From Thermothelomyces thermophilus ATCC 42464 (Eukaryota; Ascomycota; Sordariomycetes; Sordariales; Chaetomiaceae), in NCBI RefSeq assembly GCF_000226095.1, contig NC_016472.1, positions 8,246,001 through 8,310,000 of the forward strand: DNA of 64,000 nt, read 5' to 3'. Shown piece after piece: positions 11,052 to 22,130 of this stretch. Position 1 is the stretch's first letter. Every line of letters begins with the position of its first letter. A program made the translations under genes and the position numbers. Below the pieces are notes generated by a model. The model saw only the letters and a list, made by a program, of their open reading frames with translations. It did no database searches and was not told the DNA's origin.

Positions 11052-11920
11052 ATGGACTCGCTAATCGACCTCTCGGAGCCATCCAAGGCCCTGGACCTGT
11101 CGCGCATCCGGTTCCAGCTGATGTGAGTCCAGCCGAGCTACTTCAGACCGAACGGGATTCCGCCCGATGCTTACACGCGAGTTTCGCCAGCCGGCTGGAG
11201 GACACCATCACCTTCCATCTGATTGAGCGCGTGCAGTTCCCGCTCAACAGGAACATCTACACGCCCGGGGCTGTGCCCATACCCGACAGCGAGCTGAGCT
11301 TCATGGACTGGTATTTGAGGGAGCAGGAGAAGCTCCAGTCGCTGATCCGCCGCTACGAGTCCCCGGACGAGGTCCCCTTCTTCCCGGACGCTGTGCAGAA
11401 GCCTATCCTGCCCTCGCTCCGCTACCCGCGGATCCTCCACCCGAACAAGGTCAACGTCAACGACAAGATCAAGGAGTTCTACATCGAGAAGTTCTTGCCC
11501 AAGGTGTGCCCGGACTTTGGCCACGGGGACCGGGGCGTCTCGCAAGAGAACTACGGCTCGTCGGCGACGTGCGACATTGCCTGCCTGCAGGCCCTGTCGA
11601 GGCGCATCCACTTTGGCAAATTCGTTGCCGAGTCCAAGTTCCGGTCCGAGACGGACAAGTTCACCCGCCTGATCCGCGCCGGCGACAGGGACGGGATCGG
11701 CGAGGCGATTACGAACAAGGCGGTTGAGAAGAAGGTGTTGGAGAGGCTAAAGCTCAAGGCGCAGACGTACGGGACCGACCCTTCGTTGGGCGCCAACGGG
11801 TGGGATCAGAGCAAGATCAACGTGGATGCCGTCGTGGCTATGTACGAGGATTTTGTCATCCCTCTGACAAAAGAGGTCGAGGTCGAGTACCTGATGCAGA
11901 GGCTGGAGCCGGTGGAATGA
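11052..11920 (+). CDS. ARO7: Chorismate mutase
   Basis: Converts chorismate to prephenate, the committed step to phenylalanine and tyrosine, in the cytosol. Exons 11052-11122 and 11191-11920 give 266 aa, the usual fungal all-helical AroQ length. The 68-bp intron (donor GTGAGT) joins RIRFQLI to [13 protein letters not shown]. This block aligns with the yeast N-terminal helix, so Arg20 probably corresponds to catalytic Arg16 of yeast Aro7. Other family blocks are [44 protein letters not shown] and [17 protein letters not shown] at the C-terminus. Yeast Aro7 is activated by Trp and inhibited by Tyr; the same is likely here but not visible. It converges on BCP1 with 127 bp between stops. Confidence 0.95.
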
Positions 11921-12047
11921 TGATGTCTTTAGAGGAAAGCTGTTCTTTCTTTCTTGTTTGTTTCGTTTCTTTTTGTGGTTGGCTTGGCCCAATCCGTTCC
12001 TTCTTGTGTTCCTTCTTGTGTCCCGCCGCCGCCGCCCGGCTCGTGTC

Positions 12048-12985
12048 CTATGTCGCGGTGCCAACGTACTCGGTGATGGCCTGCACAGCGCCCGAGAACT
12101 TGCTCGCCTCGATCAGCATTATCAACCCGCACGACTTAATCCCCATCTCCTGGAAAGCCCGCTTGCTGTCCGCGACGAACTCGCCCTCCTTGACGTACTC
12201 GTACGTCCCGGACGCGAGCGCGTGCTTGCGCATCTCCTCATCCTCCGGGTGGAAGTACTGCAGCTCGGCCACCTCCCGCGCCTTCTTCGGCTTTCGCTCG
12301 GTCTGGTCCAGGGTCGACTCCACCTCGCGGTAGGCGCGCGACACGACCAGGTAGTGCGTGAACTCATACGGCTCCTTGTCCTCGACGGCCGCCTCGATCT
12401 CGTCGATCAGGCACGTCCACATGGGCGGGATCACCTCGGCCGGCATGTTGAGCAGCCGCTCCGCCAGCACCAGCCCCACGTGCTTGTCCGACGCCAGCAG
12501 CTCCGGCACGACGGCGGCCAGGCTCTCGTCGCTCCTGGCCCGCTCCGCCAGGTACTCGATCAGCTGCGCGACCGGCTTCTTGTCGCGGTGCACCTGTAGG
12601 TTGAGCACGGTGAGGAAGGCGTAGGCGTCGTTGGCCTTGTCGTCAACTTTGCAGGTCGACCCGATCGTGTTCTGCTCGATGATGAGGTCGCTGAGGCTGG
12701 AGAGGTCGAAGAGCTGGGCGTCGACGTCCAGGAGTTGCCGGAGGAGGGTCTTGACGCCGTGGAAGTCGATTTGAGGGTCATAGTTGAACAGCTCAAAGTC
12801 TACGTTGACAATGTCCATGTCCTCCTACCCGCGCCCAGAGGTGGCGTCAGCCGGCGCATTGCGAGCTCCGCCATGTGCAGACTCACCTCGTCGTCCGAGC
12901 TATCATCGTCTTTCTTGTCCACGGCCGGGTCGGCCATGCTGACGTCCCCCTGCCCGTCGGTTTCTCTTGAGCGCTTCTTTCCCAT
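12048..12985 (-). CDS. BCP1: BCP1/BCCIP-family protein
   Basis: Bcp1 (BCCIP in animals) is a nuclear protein. In yeast it chaperones ribosomal protein Rpl23 and aids nuclear export of the Mss4 lipid kinase. Exons 12985-12887 and 12824-12048 give 291 aa. Exon 1 encodes a basic, then acidic head ([14 protein letters not shown] to [10 protein letters not shown]). A 62-bp intron (donor GTGAGT, branch GCTGAC) leads to [17 protein letters not shown], the family signature. Further conserved blocks are [47 protein letters not shown] and the C-terminal [20 protein letters not shown]. The start at MGKKR was preferred over an upstream in-frame codon at 13108 because of family agreement. Confidence 0.92.
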
Positions 12986-13671
12986 TTTGTGCTCCTGTGA
13001 ATCGTGGTAATGTCGTATGGATCTTGTCTCTGTCTCCGATGCCTCTCTTTTACAAGGGAGGCCGAATTTGCGACTGCGGATCTCGCTTCGTCGAGCCCCG
13101 ACAGCCAAGGACCTTGACGGCCGGTCTCAAATTTTTGCTGGGAACAGCCCCTCGAGATAAGAAGCGTGGAGGGGCTTATCGATACCCTAACCCTTCCACG
13201 GTGCAATTGACAAGGTACGCCTCAGCAATCAGAGGCTGGTACCGAACGGGGCCTACCATCATCAGCTTGAAATACAAGCCGCCTCAATTACCATCCGAGA
13301 GCCGAGAGCCGGGATATGTTTACCAGCTAGTCATGCTCTCTGGCACATGCTTCAATATCATACAACCTAGATCAACCCCAGCCACACATCTACCCATAAT
13401 CCAGCCATGGCATTTGTTCCCGATACAACCCAAACTTACTCCCTCCCCCCCCCCACCCCCCCCCCCCCCCTCTTCCGGCCGTGACATCCGAAAATACATC
13501 CACGCCCTGCGACCTACAACCTACAAATTATAGCCCGCCTTGATATTCCTACACCGCCAGGCACGTATTTCTGAAAGTATCACCACTCACAAACCCGGCG
13601 TCCCGAAAGGGCATCCGCACCCGCCCCCAAGGCAGAAATCAGGAGCCCAATCTATAGCAGTGGAAGAAGCA
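12986..13671. other. Intergenic between BCP1 and TVP15, with C-tract
   Basis: BCP1 promoter and TVP15 3' flank. A cytosine-rich tract lies at 13445-13470. No coding signal was seen. Confidence 0.6.
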
Positions 13672-14670
13672 TTAGACCTGCTCAGCGCCCCAGCCAGCAT
13701 CCGCCTCGCGCATGTTCGCCGGCGGCTCGATGGACGGGATGAACTCGAGGGCGACGTAGGCGACGCCGATCAGGCCGACAATGGAGCCCGCAATGATCCG
13801 GAGGACATGGTCGTGAAGCAGGATGCAGCCGACGAAGATATAGACTGGCGGGAAACAGAAAAATGGTTAGTCCAAACTTGTCCATGCCACTCGGATGGGC
13901 CCCCCCGGGGTAGGCGCAACATACAGATACCACGGCCGAGGAAAGAGAACAGGAACGAGGCGTAGCGGGAAATCTGCGGGGGGATCTGGAACTCTGCAAC
14001 AAGAGGGTCAGTATCTCGGCTCCGAGCGCAATGTAACCGGGACTCGAGAGACGCACCGAGCACGCCAGTTGCTGTTGAATATCCAAATTAGCACCACAGT
14101 CCCCAGATCACCACCCTTCCCTTTTGCCCAGCGCCACCAGGAGGAGGAGGACTCACCCAAGCCAAAAATGATCACGTAGACACCGATGATTGACGACTGA
14201 CTGCGGAAACCCGTCAGTATCCAAAGAAAACCTGCACCCGGAAAAGAAAGTGTCGGGGGAAGAATCGTACAATCCGATGGGGAAGAACTGCGATATTCCT
14301 CCCAAGACCATCAAGACGGCCACGACGAGGTTGACGATGCGACTATGACGTAGAAGTTAGCGTGTCCGTCTCATACGCAGAAAGAGACTTCGTTGTTATG
14401 TATGTCTCCAGATCATGAAAAGCAGAGCCCCTTCCCGCCCGCGCGACATCGCGTGCATCCCGACCCAGCAAAGGCAGGCCAGGCCAGACAGGCAGGCAGA
14501 ACAACCCCCCCTTTTCTCATCCGCGCCGCCTTCGGTTGGAGAGCAACGTGTGTTGCGCATTCGCGCCCGGTGCAATCCGCCATATCTCCAATTACCCTCC
14601 TTCTCCCTTCCCAAAGGTGCGCGCACGTGAACAGAGCGTGAAGAACATACAAGGTGTCCGAGAAGTCCAT
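13672..14670 (-). CDS. TVP15: Golgi membrane protein TVP15 (COPI-associated family)
   Basis: Small four-helix membrane protein of late Golgi vesicles (COPI-associated protein family). The gene is highly fragmented: exons 14670-14651 (20 nt), 14342-14271, 14200-14157, 14071-14057 (15 nt), 13993-13925 and 13844-13672 give 130 aa, all in phase. The spliced product reads MDFSDTFRIVNLVVAVLMVL, then a second helix (SSIIGVYVIIFGLATGVL), then EFQIPPQISRYASFLFSFLG, a third helix FYIFVGCILLH, a fourth IIAGSIVGLIGVAYVALEF, and the tail PPANMREADAGWGAEQV. These match the family from end to end as I recall it. Intron 1 is long (308 bp). The 15-nt microexon supplies ATGVL between GTGAGT- and GTGCGT-started introns; leaving it out would keep the frame and delete five residues. 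No single long reading frame marks this gene. Confidence 0.88.
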
Positions 14671-15723
14671 TGTGGGCAACTTAGGTATCCGCTCTGTCGC
14701 AAATGCGTAGGTAGGTCGAAGTCCCGTCTGTGTCTCGTGTCAAGCCGAGTGAGTTGTCGGGTAAAACGGTATTATGAGCCCAGGGTGCGGAAGTTTCGGT
14801 TCGATCGATCGATTTGTTTTTCGTGTTGTTGGGCTGCCTTGGTTTACCGCGGTGCGGTCTTTGCTGTGACGCTGGAAGATTGGTTCGTTTTGGGCGCTGT
14901 CGGCCGCGGGAGGCTGGAAGCTGGCTGATGCAAGCTTGCGAAACAGTGGGGCAGGCTTGGTGCGACAAGATGCCGCGTAGTGTAATCCGTACGGGGTACG
15001 AATACGGAGTAGTTACTCCGCTGTATGGATCCATTTAGCTAAGGTACAGCACAGTACTCCGCAGCGCGCAAGAACCACCGCGTGTTGTGCCAGGGCGAGC
15101 TCTGTTGGCCCACCTTACAAGTGCATACAACAAGTTCATATGGATTACTTCGTACATAGGCCCGGAATTGAATGCCGTCCAAAACTGCCTTGTGTAGCAA
15201 TCGATCGTCACCTCAACCCTCAACTCGCCTGAGCTGGATACCTTGCACGGTTTTACATACGTCAGGGCGTGGTGCTCGTTGATTCAGTGCGCCGAGCATC
15301 ATACTCGACGAGCAAAACGCAATCCCAATGATGAAAGGATATCCTCCACCTGCAAAGTTTCATACCTAGGGAGAATGGGCACACTACGGCTCGATACTTC
15401 CGGGCAGGGACTGATTCAGAAGCGAGGAACGGAAAACCCAGCCTTCCTCTGCCGGATCCAATACCCGCACGCTTCAGAGCTCGCATTTCACATCGCTGCA
15501 GATCTCGAGTTACGACGTTCAAGGTCTTGCCCAGCCCTTATGTCCCAACGACGTGTTGCCGCAGCAATGAAATGATGTGTAGACCAACCTCACTGGTATC
15601 GCCATAATCGTTTCATATTCGACACTAATGAATCACGCCTAGGTTGAGCTTAGGACTGCAGCTGCAGAGGGTATGGGGTCTCAGAGATGACTTGGTTGAA
15701 GAAAAGAAGAAACACGGCATTGG
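14671..15723. other. Intergenic: TVP15 promoter and sre 3' flank
   Basis: No coding region was recognised. A hairpin built on the dispersed 9-mer lies at 15003-15020: TACGGAGTA, two bases, then TACTCCG. Confidence 0.55.
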
Positions 15724-17508
15724 TCACTCCTCCAATTCAGCAAGCTCCCTCTCCTTTGCCGCCAACAGTTCCCGCATCATCTCTCGTTCCCGCTCCAACA
15801 TTGCACGCTTTTCAGCCTTGCTCCTCCCGCCTTCTCGGACGGGACCGCCCTGTGGGCTCGGGAGCTGTTGTGGGGCCGGCGTCTGGTGGACGGATTGGTA
15901 CGCCCCAGGGCTCGGTGTGGAAGCCGCTGTGCTGCCTTGCGTCACAAAGAGAGGATGTTGTTTCTCAGAAGGGTCCTCGGGCGGTGGGCTAGTGACCGTG
16001 GGGTTGAGGATCGATTTGATGGATGAAAGGCGCTTCGGTTGATCTCCCTCACTCTGAGTATGGGACTCCATCTCGGCGGCAGAGAACGATCGTTTCGTTG
16101 ATGGTGAGAGAAAGGACGCGGGTGACAGGGACGACTGGCGGTCAAGCGGCATTGGTATAGAGGTCAAGGGAGCCAGCCGGTTTTCGTTGGTGAGTGATTC
16201 GGGGAGGTGGTGATGTTGATGATGTTGGCTCTGATGGTATTGTTCTAGGTCAGTCGATGGTAACGGAGACGTCTGCCGGTTTTGCATCAGCACCGTCTCC
16301 GGAACAAGCGTCAAAGGCGCCTCTTGCCGCCGTCGGAGTCCCAGATTCACAGACCCGTCGGGGTTGATCGACCCTCTCTCTTTCGGCTTCTCGGACTCTG
16401 ACGGCGGCGAATCTGCACGCTCACTTGGCGTTCCTTCCGGATCTTGGGCGCCGCCCGTTGCGGGTATCACCCGTTTCCTCCGTTTTATGATGGACTTCTT
16501 CATTGTAACAGGCCGATGTACGCCATGAAGTTTATAGTATAGGCCTAAACGCTCGTCAGCCCTGTCCTGTGTTCAGCACGTAGGGGAGTCTAGGTGTGCT
16601 CACCACAAGCGTTGCATATGGTATGGCCAGCTTCGTCCCTCCGCCAGAGCGGAGTGACCGTTGTCCCACAATTCTGACATGCAATAACCACAGTGGGGTT
16701 CTGGTTCTGGTTCTGAAGCTGCAATGCCGCGATGTCTATCGAATTTGCGTCGTCAGGGTTGCCAGCTGCCGATTTGGATGCGCCCTGGCACTTTCGAACG
16801 CTCAAACTAGCGCTCTTCGAGACTCGGTTGTTGTATGCCGGGCAACCGCTGCATCCTTCAGCGCCGCCCGTGCCATTACACCTTCCACCTCCCGGGCATG
16901 ACCCCGACGGCGTTGGATCGGCGGCGACATACTTTGCTACCGGCGCGTTTGGCAGCAGCGGCACCTGGGCTTTGGGGGACAGCTTGACGGGCGACTGCCG
17001 AGAGCCGTTTCCGGGAACAGCAGGAGGTCGCTTCAGGTTGATCGGACGAGGAGCATTCCTCGTCTTGAGATACAAGCCGCAGGCGTTGCATATTATCTCG
17101 CCTTGAGGTGACCTCCGCCAGAGAGGCGTGAATGTGGTGCCACAATTACTGTGCTTCGTCAGAACCGCGCTTAGTCGGAACGGAGTCGGGAGCTCTCAAT
17201 CCGTCGACGCACCTGCAAACCTGGCCGCTCTGTCCAAAATTACCGGCCGAGGTTGTCTTGGTCTGGCTCGATGAGCCTCCGGCTTTGCGACTGGTGGGAC
17301 TTGAAGGGGCCGACGATGCGGCCGAGGCATGTGACATGGTTGGTGAAGGCCTTGCACCGGGCCCGGATTGTTTTTGATCGGCTTGTGGCACGTCGCCGGA
17401 TTCTCTAGAGGACATGGGCCTCGATGGCAGAGCGGTCCGACGAGGAGCGGGGGCGCTCTCCGCGGGTGAAGGCAGCGCAAAAGCCTGGGATGTTTCGGGT
17501 AACGCCAT
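15724..17508 (-). CDS. sre: GATA-type iron regulator (Sre/SreA/Urbs1 family)
   Basis: Transcription factor that represses siderophore biosynthesis and high-affinity iron uptake when iron is sufficient. Exons 17508-17213, 17148-16604 and 16544-15724 give 553 aa. Two C-x2-C-x17-C-x2-C GATA fingers are present: finger 1 at about residue 98 ([14 protein letters not shown]...CNAC, split by a 64-bp intron after the first Cys) and finger 2 at about 256-281 ([14 protein letters not shown]...CNAC, split by a 59-bp intron before the last Gly). Between them, residues 183-200 form the Cys-rich cluster CPGGGRC-x8-CSGC, the iron-sensing feature of this subgroup, which separates it from AreA/Nit2 and other GATA factors. 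The C-terminus is a coiled coil ([21 protein letters not shown]). The start MALPETSQ is my choice; the frame stays open to 17571. A candidate recognition site for this factor lies 1.36 kb upstream. Confidence 0.93.
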
Positions 17509-19741
17509 ATCTCGCAGCCGAAGTGGAGCGAGGCTTGAATGGAAGTAAGTAATGGGTACGCGAAACAGCAAAGAGAAGAAAATGAAAATGATCGCTCCAA
17601 GTCCAATGTCACCGGTTGTCGCAACCTCGCAATCTGTTTAGCGTCCCGGGCTCGCTTCAGGTGCCTGGGGTTCCCAAGCTGCTGGACCGCTGCACGAGGT
17701 ATCGTCGACGCCACCAGGCTAGTATGCCGGAAGCAGATATGCCCAGTACTAGTGCCGTACGAGAACAGGGCAGCGACCACACCGCAAGATACTCGATGTG
17801 GCCTGGGAAACAGTGTCCTTCGATAACGGCACCGCAGGAATAGTTGACACAATCCTTTGAAGGGCGGGAGGGGAGGATGGTCTCGATGTGCTGTGGTGTT
17901 CTCCTGGACTGAAGTGGAGAGACAAGCTAAGATTGCATGATCCGCCGCGGCCAGGACTCCACACGGTGGCTATTGGATCGATGCCTGGCGGAGGCAGATC
18001 TCGCGTCCACCAGACAGGCGCCTGCTGTTGATCGTGGGATGGTGGTAAAGGCGGTATCCAGGTGAGAACAGACAAACGCAACAGGTCGGCTGAGGGTGGA
18101 TCGATTGGCTTCCGTCGCGTTGTGGGACCGTAGAGCCGTCAGAATGGTATCGAGGTAGGACCAAGAAGGTATGGATGTTTTGGGGGAAATGGTTTGTTCA
18201 AGAAGCGATCCGACGGTAATATTCCTCCGAACAAAGAAGCGACTGAACTGAATGCTGGGGTCATGGACGAGGACCTTGTCAGGGTTGAGAAGGCATGATC
18301 CGCTTACAGCATCTCGGACGAATCAGAGAGCGCGTAATGTCAGCAAGACAAGGGTTCAGCAAGGGGGTCTGGGGCAGGCATCAAGGGCTCGAATCACGTA
18401 CGGAAACTTCGACCAGAAAAGGCCGGTTCGCCCCGAGGAACACCGATTGCATCTGGGTTTACTCGAATGTTTGGCTGCTCAGCAAGTCCATTGTTCCTCC
18501 ACACGCTTCTACGTGCTTGGCCACTGATGAAGTTTCTATAACATGTTTTCTGTGGGCTCCGGCAGGAATCTCTCCGAAAAAGGACGCCTTGGCGCTGCGG
18601 CGATCTGCGATTCTGGTCGCGTAGTCTCGACTCCACCGCCAGTTTGGATTCGCTTGGCGGTCGAGAGCGAACAACAAAAGGACTATCCCGTGCGTTTTCG
18701 GCCACCCTGCGGAGTGAGGTGTGATGATGATGCACACTGCACGCATTGGAGGCGTCGCGCGTTGTGCAAGTAAAGAATGGATTGTTCCACCATGTTATGA
18801 AATCCGCAAGCCTCATGACGAGGAGCCTCCCCACGTGCAAGAAGAACTTCCGACAGTTGTTGTTCGGCGTTATCAGATTATCAGCGAAGTTCATGATTCC
18901 TTCCCCAGAGTTCAATCTGCGCCACGCTCGGCTCCGAGTTAGCGTGAAGGTGTGTTGGGCTAGCTTTGGGCCCTAGCTGAATCCGGCCACCCGATGGCCG
19001 GTTACCGTTCCCATTTGACAGCAAGACCCAGCAAACGGTCCCGCCAAGCATTTTTATCAGCCCGATGCGACGCACCGACCACCTTAACAGTACGTCCGTA
19101 TACGGTGTAGTACTGTGTAGTGTATACACGGCAATTCTAAGAAGAGATGTAAATAACCGAGTGTGTAACAAGAGAATGAACAGGAATAGCTGAAGAGGCA
19201 CAGCAATGACACGTGATTCCCCGTAAGACGAGTCCATACTGTCTAGACAACGTTTTCGCTGTTACCGCGTCTGGGCTGGCCGTGTTTCATCGCTCATGGC
19301 CCCGTAAGTGGGCCATCGCAGATAAACGGAAATTCGTTGATTGGTTTCGGTATTCCGTACCCATGCCGAATGCTAGTACACTAGTGTAGTGTACTAGTGT
19401 ATACTACTACATACATGCCCACAGTGGGGCCACACAGAACTCTAAAAACCTTAATATCTGGCAACAAACAGGTGCTACAGAGTAAGCGTACATACATGTA
19501 CATACCATAGTAGAGGCGAACTCTGACAGAAGACTCAGCTGTCGAGGCATAAATCTCAGTACCTTGCACCAGGAAGGTTGGTAATTTGCGATTAACAAGC
19601 ACCTTGTTCCACTGTATATTGCCGCAACGCCAATAGTTTTTCTTCAACCCCTTACTACTGCGTACTCCGTAGACTCCTTCAAATTTCCGCTCGCACAGCT
19701 TTTTGTATCAGAGAAGACTGATACCACACACGGCCCACCCC
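17509..19741. other. Long upstream region of sre and 3' flank of the next gene
   Basis: No further gene is supported. The segment holds the GATA-like sites at 18870-18884, a CTAGTGTAC-type palindromic cluster at about 19374-19405 and a TACTCCGTA at 19663-19671. The length upstream of sre suggests an extended promoter or leader. Confidence 0.5.
18870..18884 (-). promoter_or_regulatory. Candidate siderophore-GATA site upstream of sre
   Basis: On the minus strand the sequence reads CTGATAATCTGATAAC. It includes an exact ATCWGATAA, the consensus bound by Sre/SreA-type factors, and an overlapping second GATA. It lies 1.36 kb upstream of the sre ATG in sre orientation. Autoregulation is known for some homologues; here it is inference from the motif alone. 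Confidence 0.4.
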
Positions 19742-21147
19742 TCATAGGTCGGGATCCGGGTCAGAGTCCTTGTGCTCCGCCACGATCACTCCCGTATCCC
19801 ACATTCTGTTCAACGCATCCCGTGCCATATTGACCGGAAGAGCGATGGACAAGGCGTTCCAAAGCCATTGGCCGCGATCGTTCAGGCGGATTTGCTCCAG
19901 CACGACAACCGAGTTCGTCGGGGAGCTGGGGTCATGGCTTGCCAGCATGGCAATGTGCTGAATGATTGCGAACGCATACAGCGTCGGTGGCCTTGCGATG
20001 AAGCCCTTGCCCTGCTGATCACGCAACAGATTGCGCCAGTGCTGGCCCAAGCTTAGCAGTCTTGACTCGAGGTCTCGTGAGACGGCGCGCGTGAAACGCC
20101 TGGCGCGTTGCGCCTCTGCGGCCTCCAAAGCCACATCGTCTATGCCAATACCGGTCTCATCCAGATCCCCCTCCTGTTCCTCGTTGCTGCTGACGGGGGA
20201 AGGCGCAAAATCACTTCCTTCGCTATCGTATTCATCACCGCCTCGGAAATCGGGGGGGTACGCTCGCACCAGAATGTTGAGCAGGGTCTTGCGCATGTCT
20301 ATCCCGGCGTCTCGCATGGCCCATTTGATATAACCCCGGATGCATCTTACTACAGCTTTCGCGATCTTGTCCTGGTAGCCGATCTCCTCGTAGTCCGTGA
20401 CTACCTGAGAGAGATAGAACAGAGATTCCATCGCCTTGCCCGCTGTTTTGTGTGTCAGCCAAGCTTGTGATTGTCCACTATCGGTCTAAAGGCTCGCTTA
20501 CCAGCTACCTCGTTTCCATATGCATGGATGGCGACACGCTTCTTGCTATGCATGGGCGTGAAGACGTCGTCGAGATGCGGTTGAGTGACACCCCACATCT
20601 TGAAGCTCAGTCTCCACCACGACGGCATCATGGGGTGAAGGCCGCGCAGATAGATCAGCTTGTGTAGCTTTCTCTGGTCCTCGTTCCAGTCCTCGCTGCC
20701 CTCTATGCGATCAACGACACTCTCGTATTCGTCCAGGGTTAGTGGAAGGGTGCCGTAGCTGTCCCAGTCGCTGCTGGTGCTGTTGGTGTCGTCCTCGGAT
20801 AGCTCGTCGGAATCTCCGTCGTCCGCTCCAGGACCGGCATATCCCGTCTGCGGTTTCTGGTGCGAAGCAAGTGCGGCCTTTTGTGCCCAAGCTAGATTAG
20901 GTGCCGGTGCTATTACGCCACCCCGGAGAGCAGCGTCGTCGTCGGCCTCGATAGAAGGGAGACATGGGCTGTCGCATGACATATCGTCTTCGGTCATATC
21001 ATCCCCAGTTTTCCTAGTCCAATTTGTGTCCTGCATGTCTACATCCGTGGCCTGCGAGTACGGGCTAGACATCTCGAGATCGCCAAGAGCGGTGATTGTG
21101 TCCATCATCATCGGTCGATGCGGCGGAGATGGTGTGGTATACTCCAT
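19742..21147 (-). CDS. Unrecognised two-exon protein
   Basis: Family not recognised. Exons 21147-20502 and 20442-19742, joined over a 59-bp intron (donor GTAAGC, acceptor ACAG) in matching phase, give 448 aa. The first third is acidic and Ser/Asp-rich with low complexity (ADDGDSDELSEDD). From about residue 160 the sequence looks folded and helical: LTLDEYESVVDRIEG, LHKLIYLRGLHPMMPSWWR, then across the intron GNEVA-AGKAMESLFYLSQVV and RCIRGYIKWAMRDAGIDMRK. A second acidic linker with DEYDSEGSDF precedes a helical C-terminus (ARRFTRAVSRDLESRLLSLG, PPTLYAFAIIQHIAMLAS). The frame is open upstream to 21267, but the codon there is TTG and a stop precedes it, so I use the first ATG; an upstream exon is possible. 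Divergent from the Acinus-like gene. Confidence 0.7.
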
Positions 21148-22130
21148 GGATGTACAGTATCTATCACCACTGGGTTGGCAGCAATGGAGAGTTTGACGAT
21201 GTTGATATGGGACTGAAAGAGAGCTGCTGGACTCGGGTGTGGGTGGTGCGGTCGAGAAGTCGGGCAATTGAGCGTGTTAGTTAAGTGTTCCCAAGGGAGC
21301 GATGGGAGCTAGCGGTCGGGTGCAGAGAAAGAAAAGGCACTTCGTGATTTCCATTTCCGTCGCCCTCAGGCCTAGTAGCGGAAAACAATGGCAAGACCGG
21401 CAACGCAAACAGAGTGGGACCTGCTCAAGACAAAGATGAACTTGGGCACCTGTTCTTGCAGTTTTGGCTGTTTCCGGCAGCCACGATAGCACCGCCTCGT
21501 TCACTAGCTTCCCATGCCTTGAGAACTGACGAATATCGGCGAATAACCATAACCCAGTAGAGTCCGACTTGAGGTAAAGCCCTCGCCTAACAGCGATTGT
21601 GCTTCTGTAGCTGCGTCTGCCAACGATTGCTGTCAAATCGAATGTAGGGCTTGCAGGTGCCTAACCGTATACGTGGATCGGCCAAGTGCAGGCTGTGGAA
21701 ACATAGGAACCAAAGAACACCTTGTAACACTTCAGGCACCGGAAAATCCATGAGAAGTAATGTCAATAGATATGAGCGGTCGCTACTAAACTTTATCACT
21801 TAACTTCATCTCAAAACCACGCGGTATTTTTTTTTTTTTTTTAAGTTTGCCCAACCAATGTTGGGGAATCGAGATACCCAAGCTGGGGAATGTGGGCTCG
21901 GTGCTTATGTAGTCCCGTCGGTAACGTCACAAGGCTGGGACGCGAGTGGATTGATCAATTATGGGACCGTGCGCAGAGAACGCGCCAAAGATCCTTGTTA
22001 GCGCAAGTAACTTGGAGACTTTACAGGCAGTCACATCGTAGGGCGACTTTTCGCTTTCGTGAGCGTTCAACCTACCATCGCGACGCGCACATCTCCAACC
22101 ACACCTGCTTAAACACCACCAGCGACTAGC
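21148..22130. other. Divergent promoter region, orphan gene/Acinus-like gene
   Basis: No gene supported. A T-run of about 15 bases lies at 21828-21842. Short open frames on both strands show no family motif. Confidence 0.55.
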
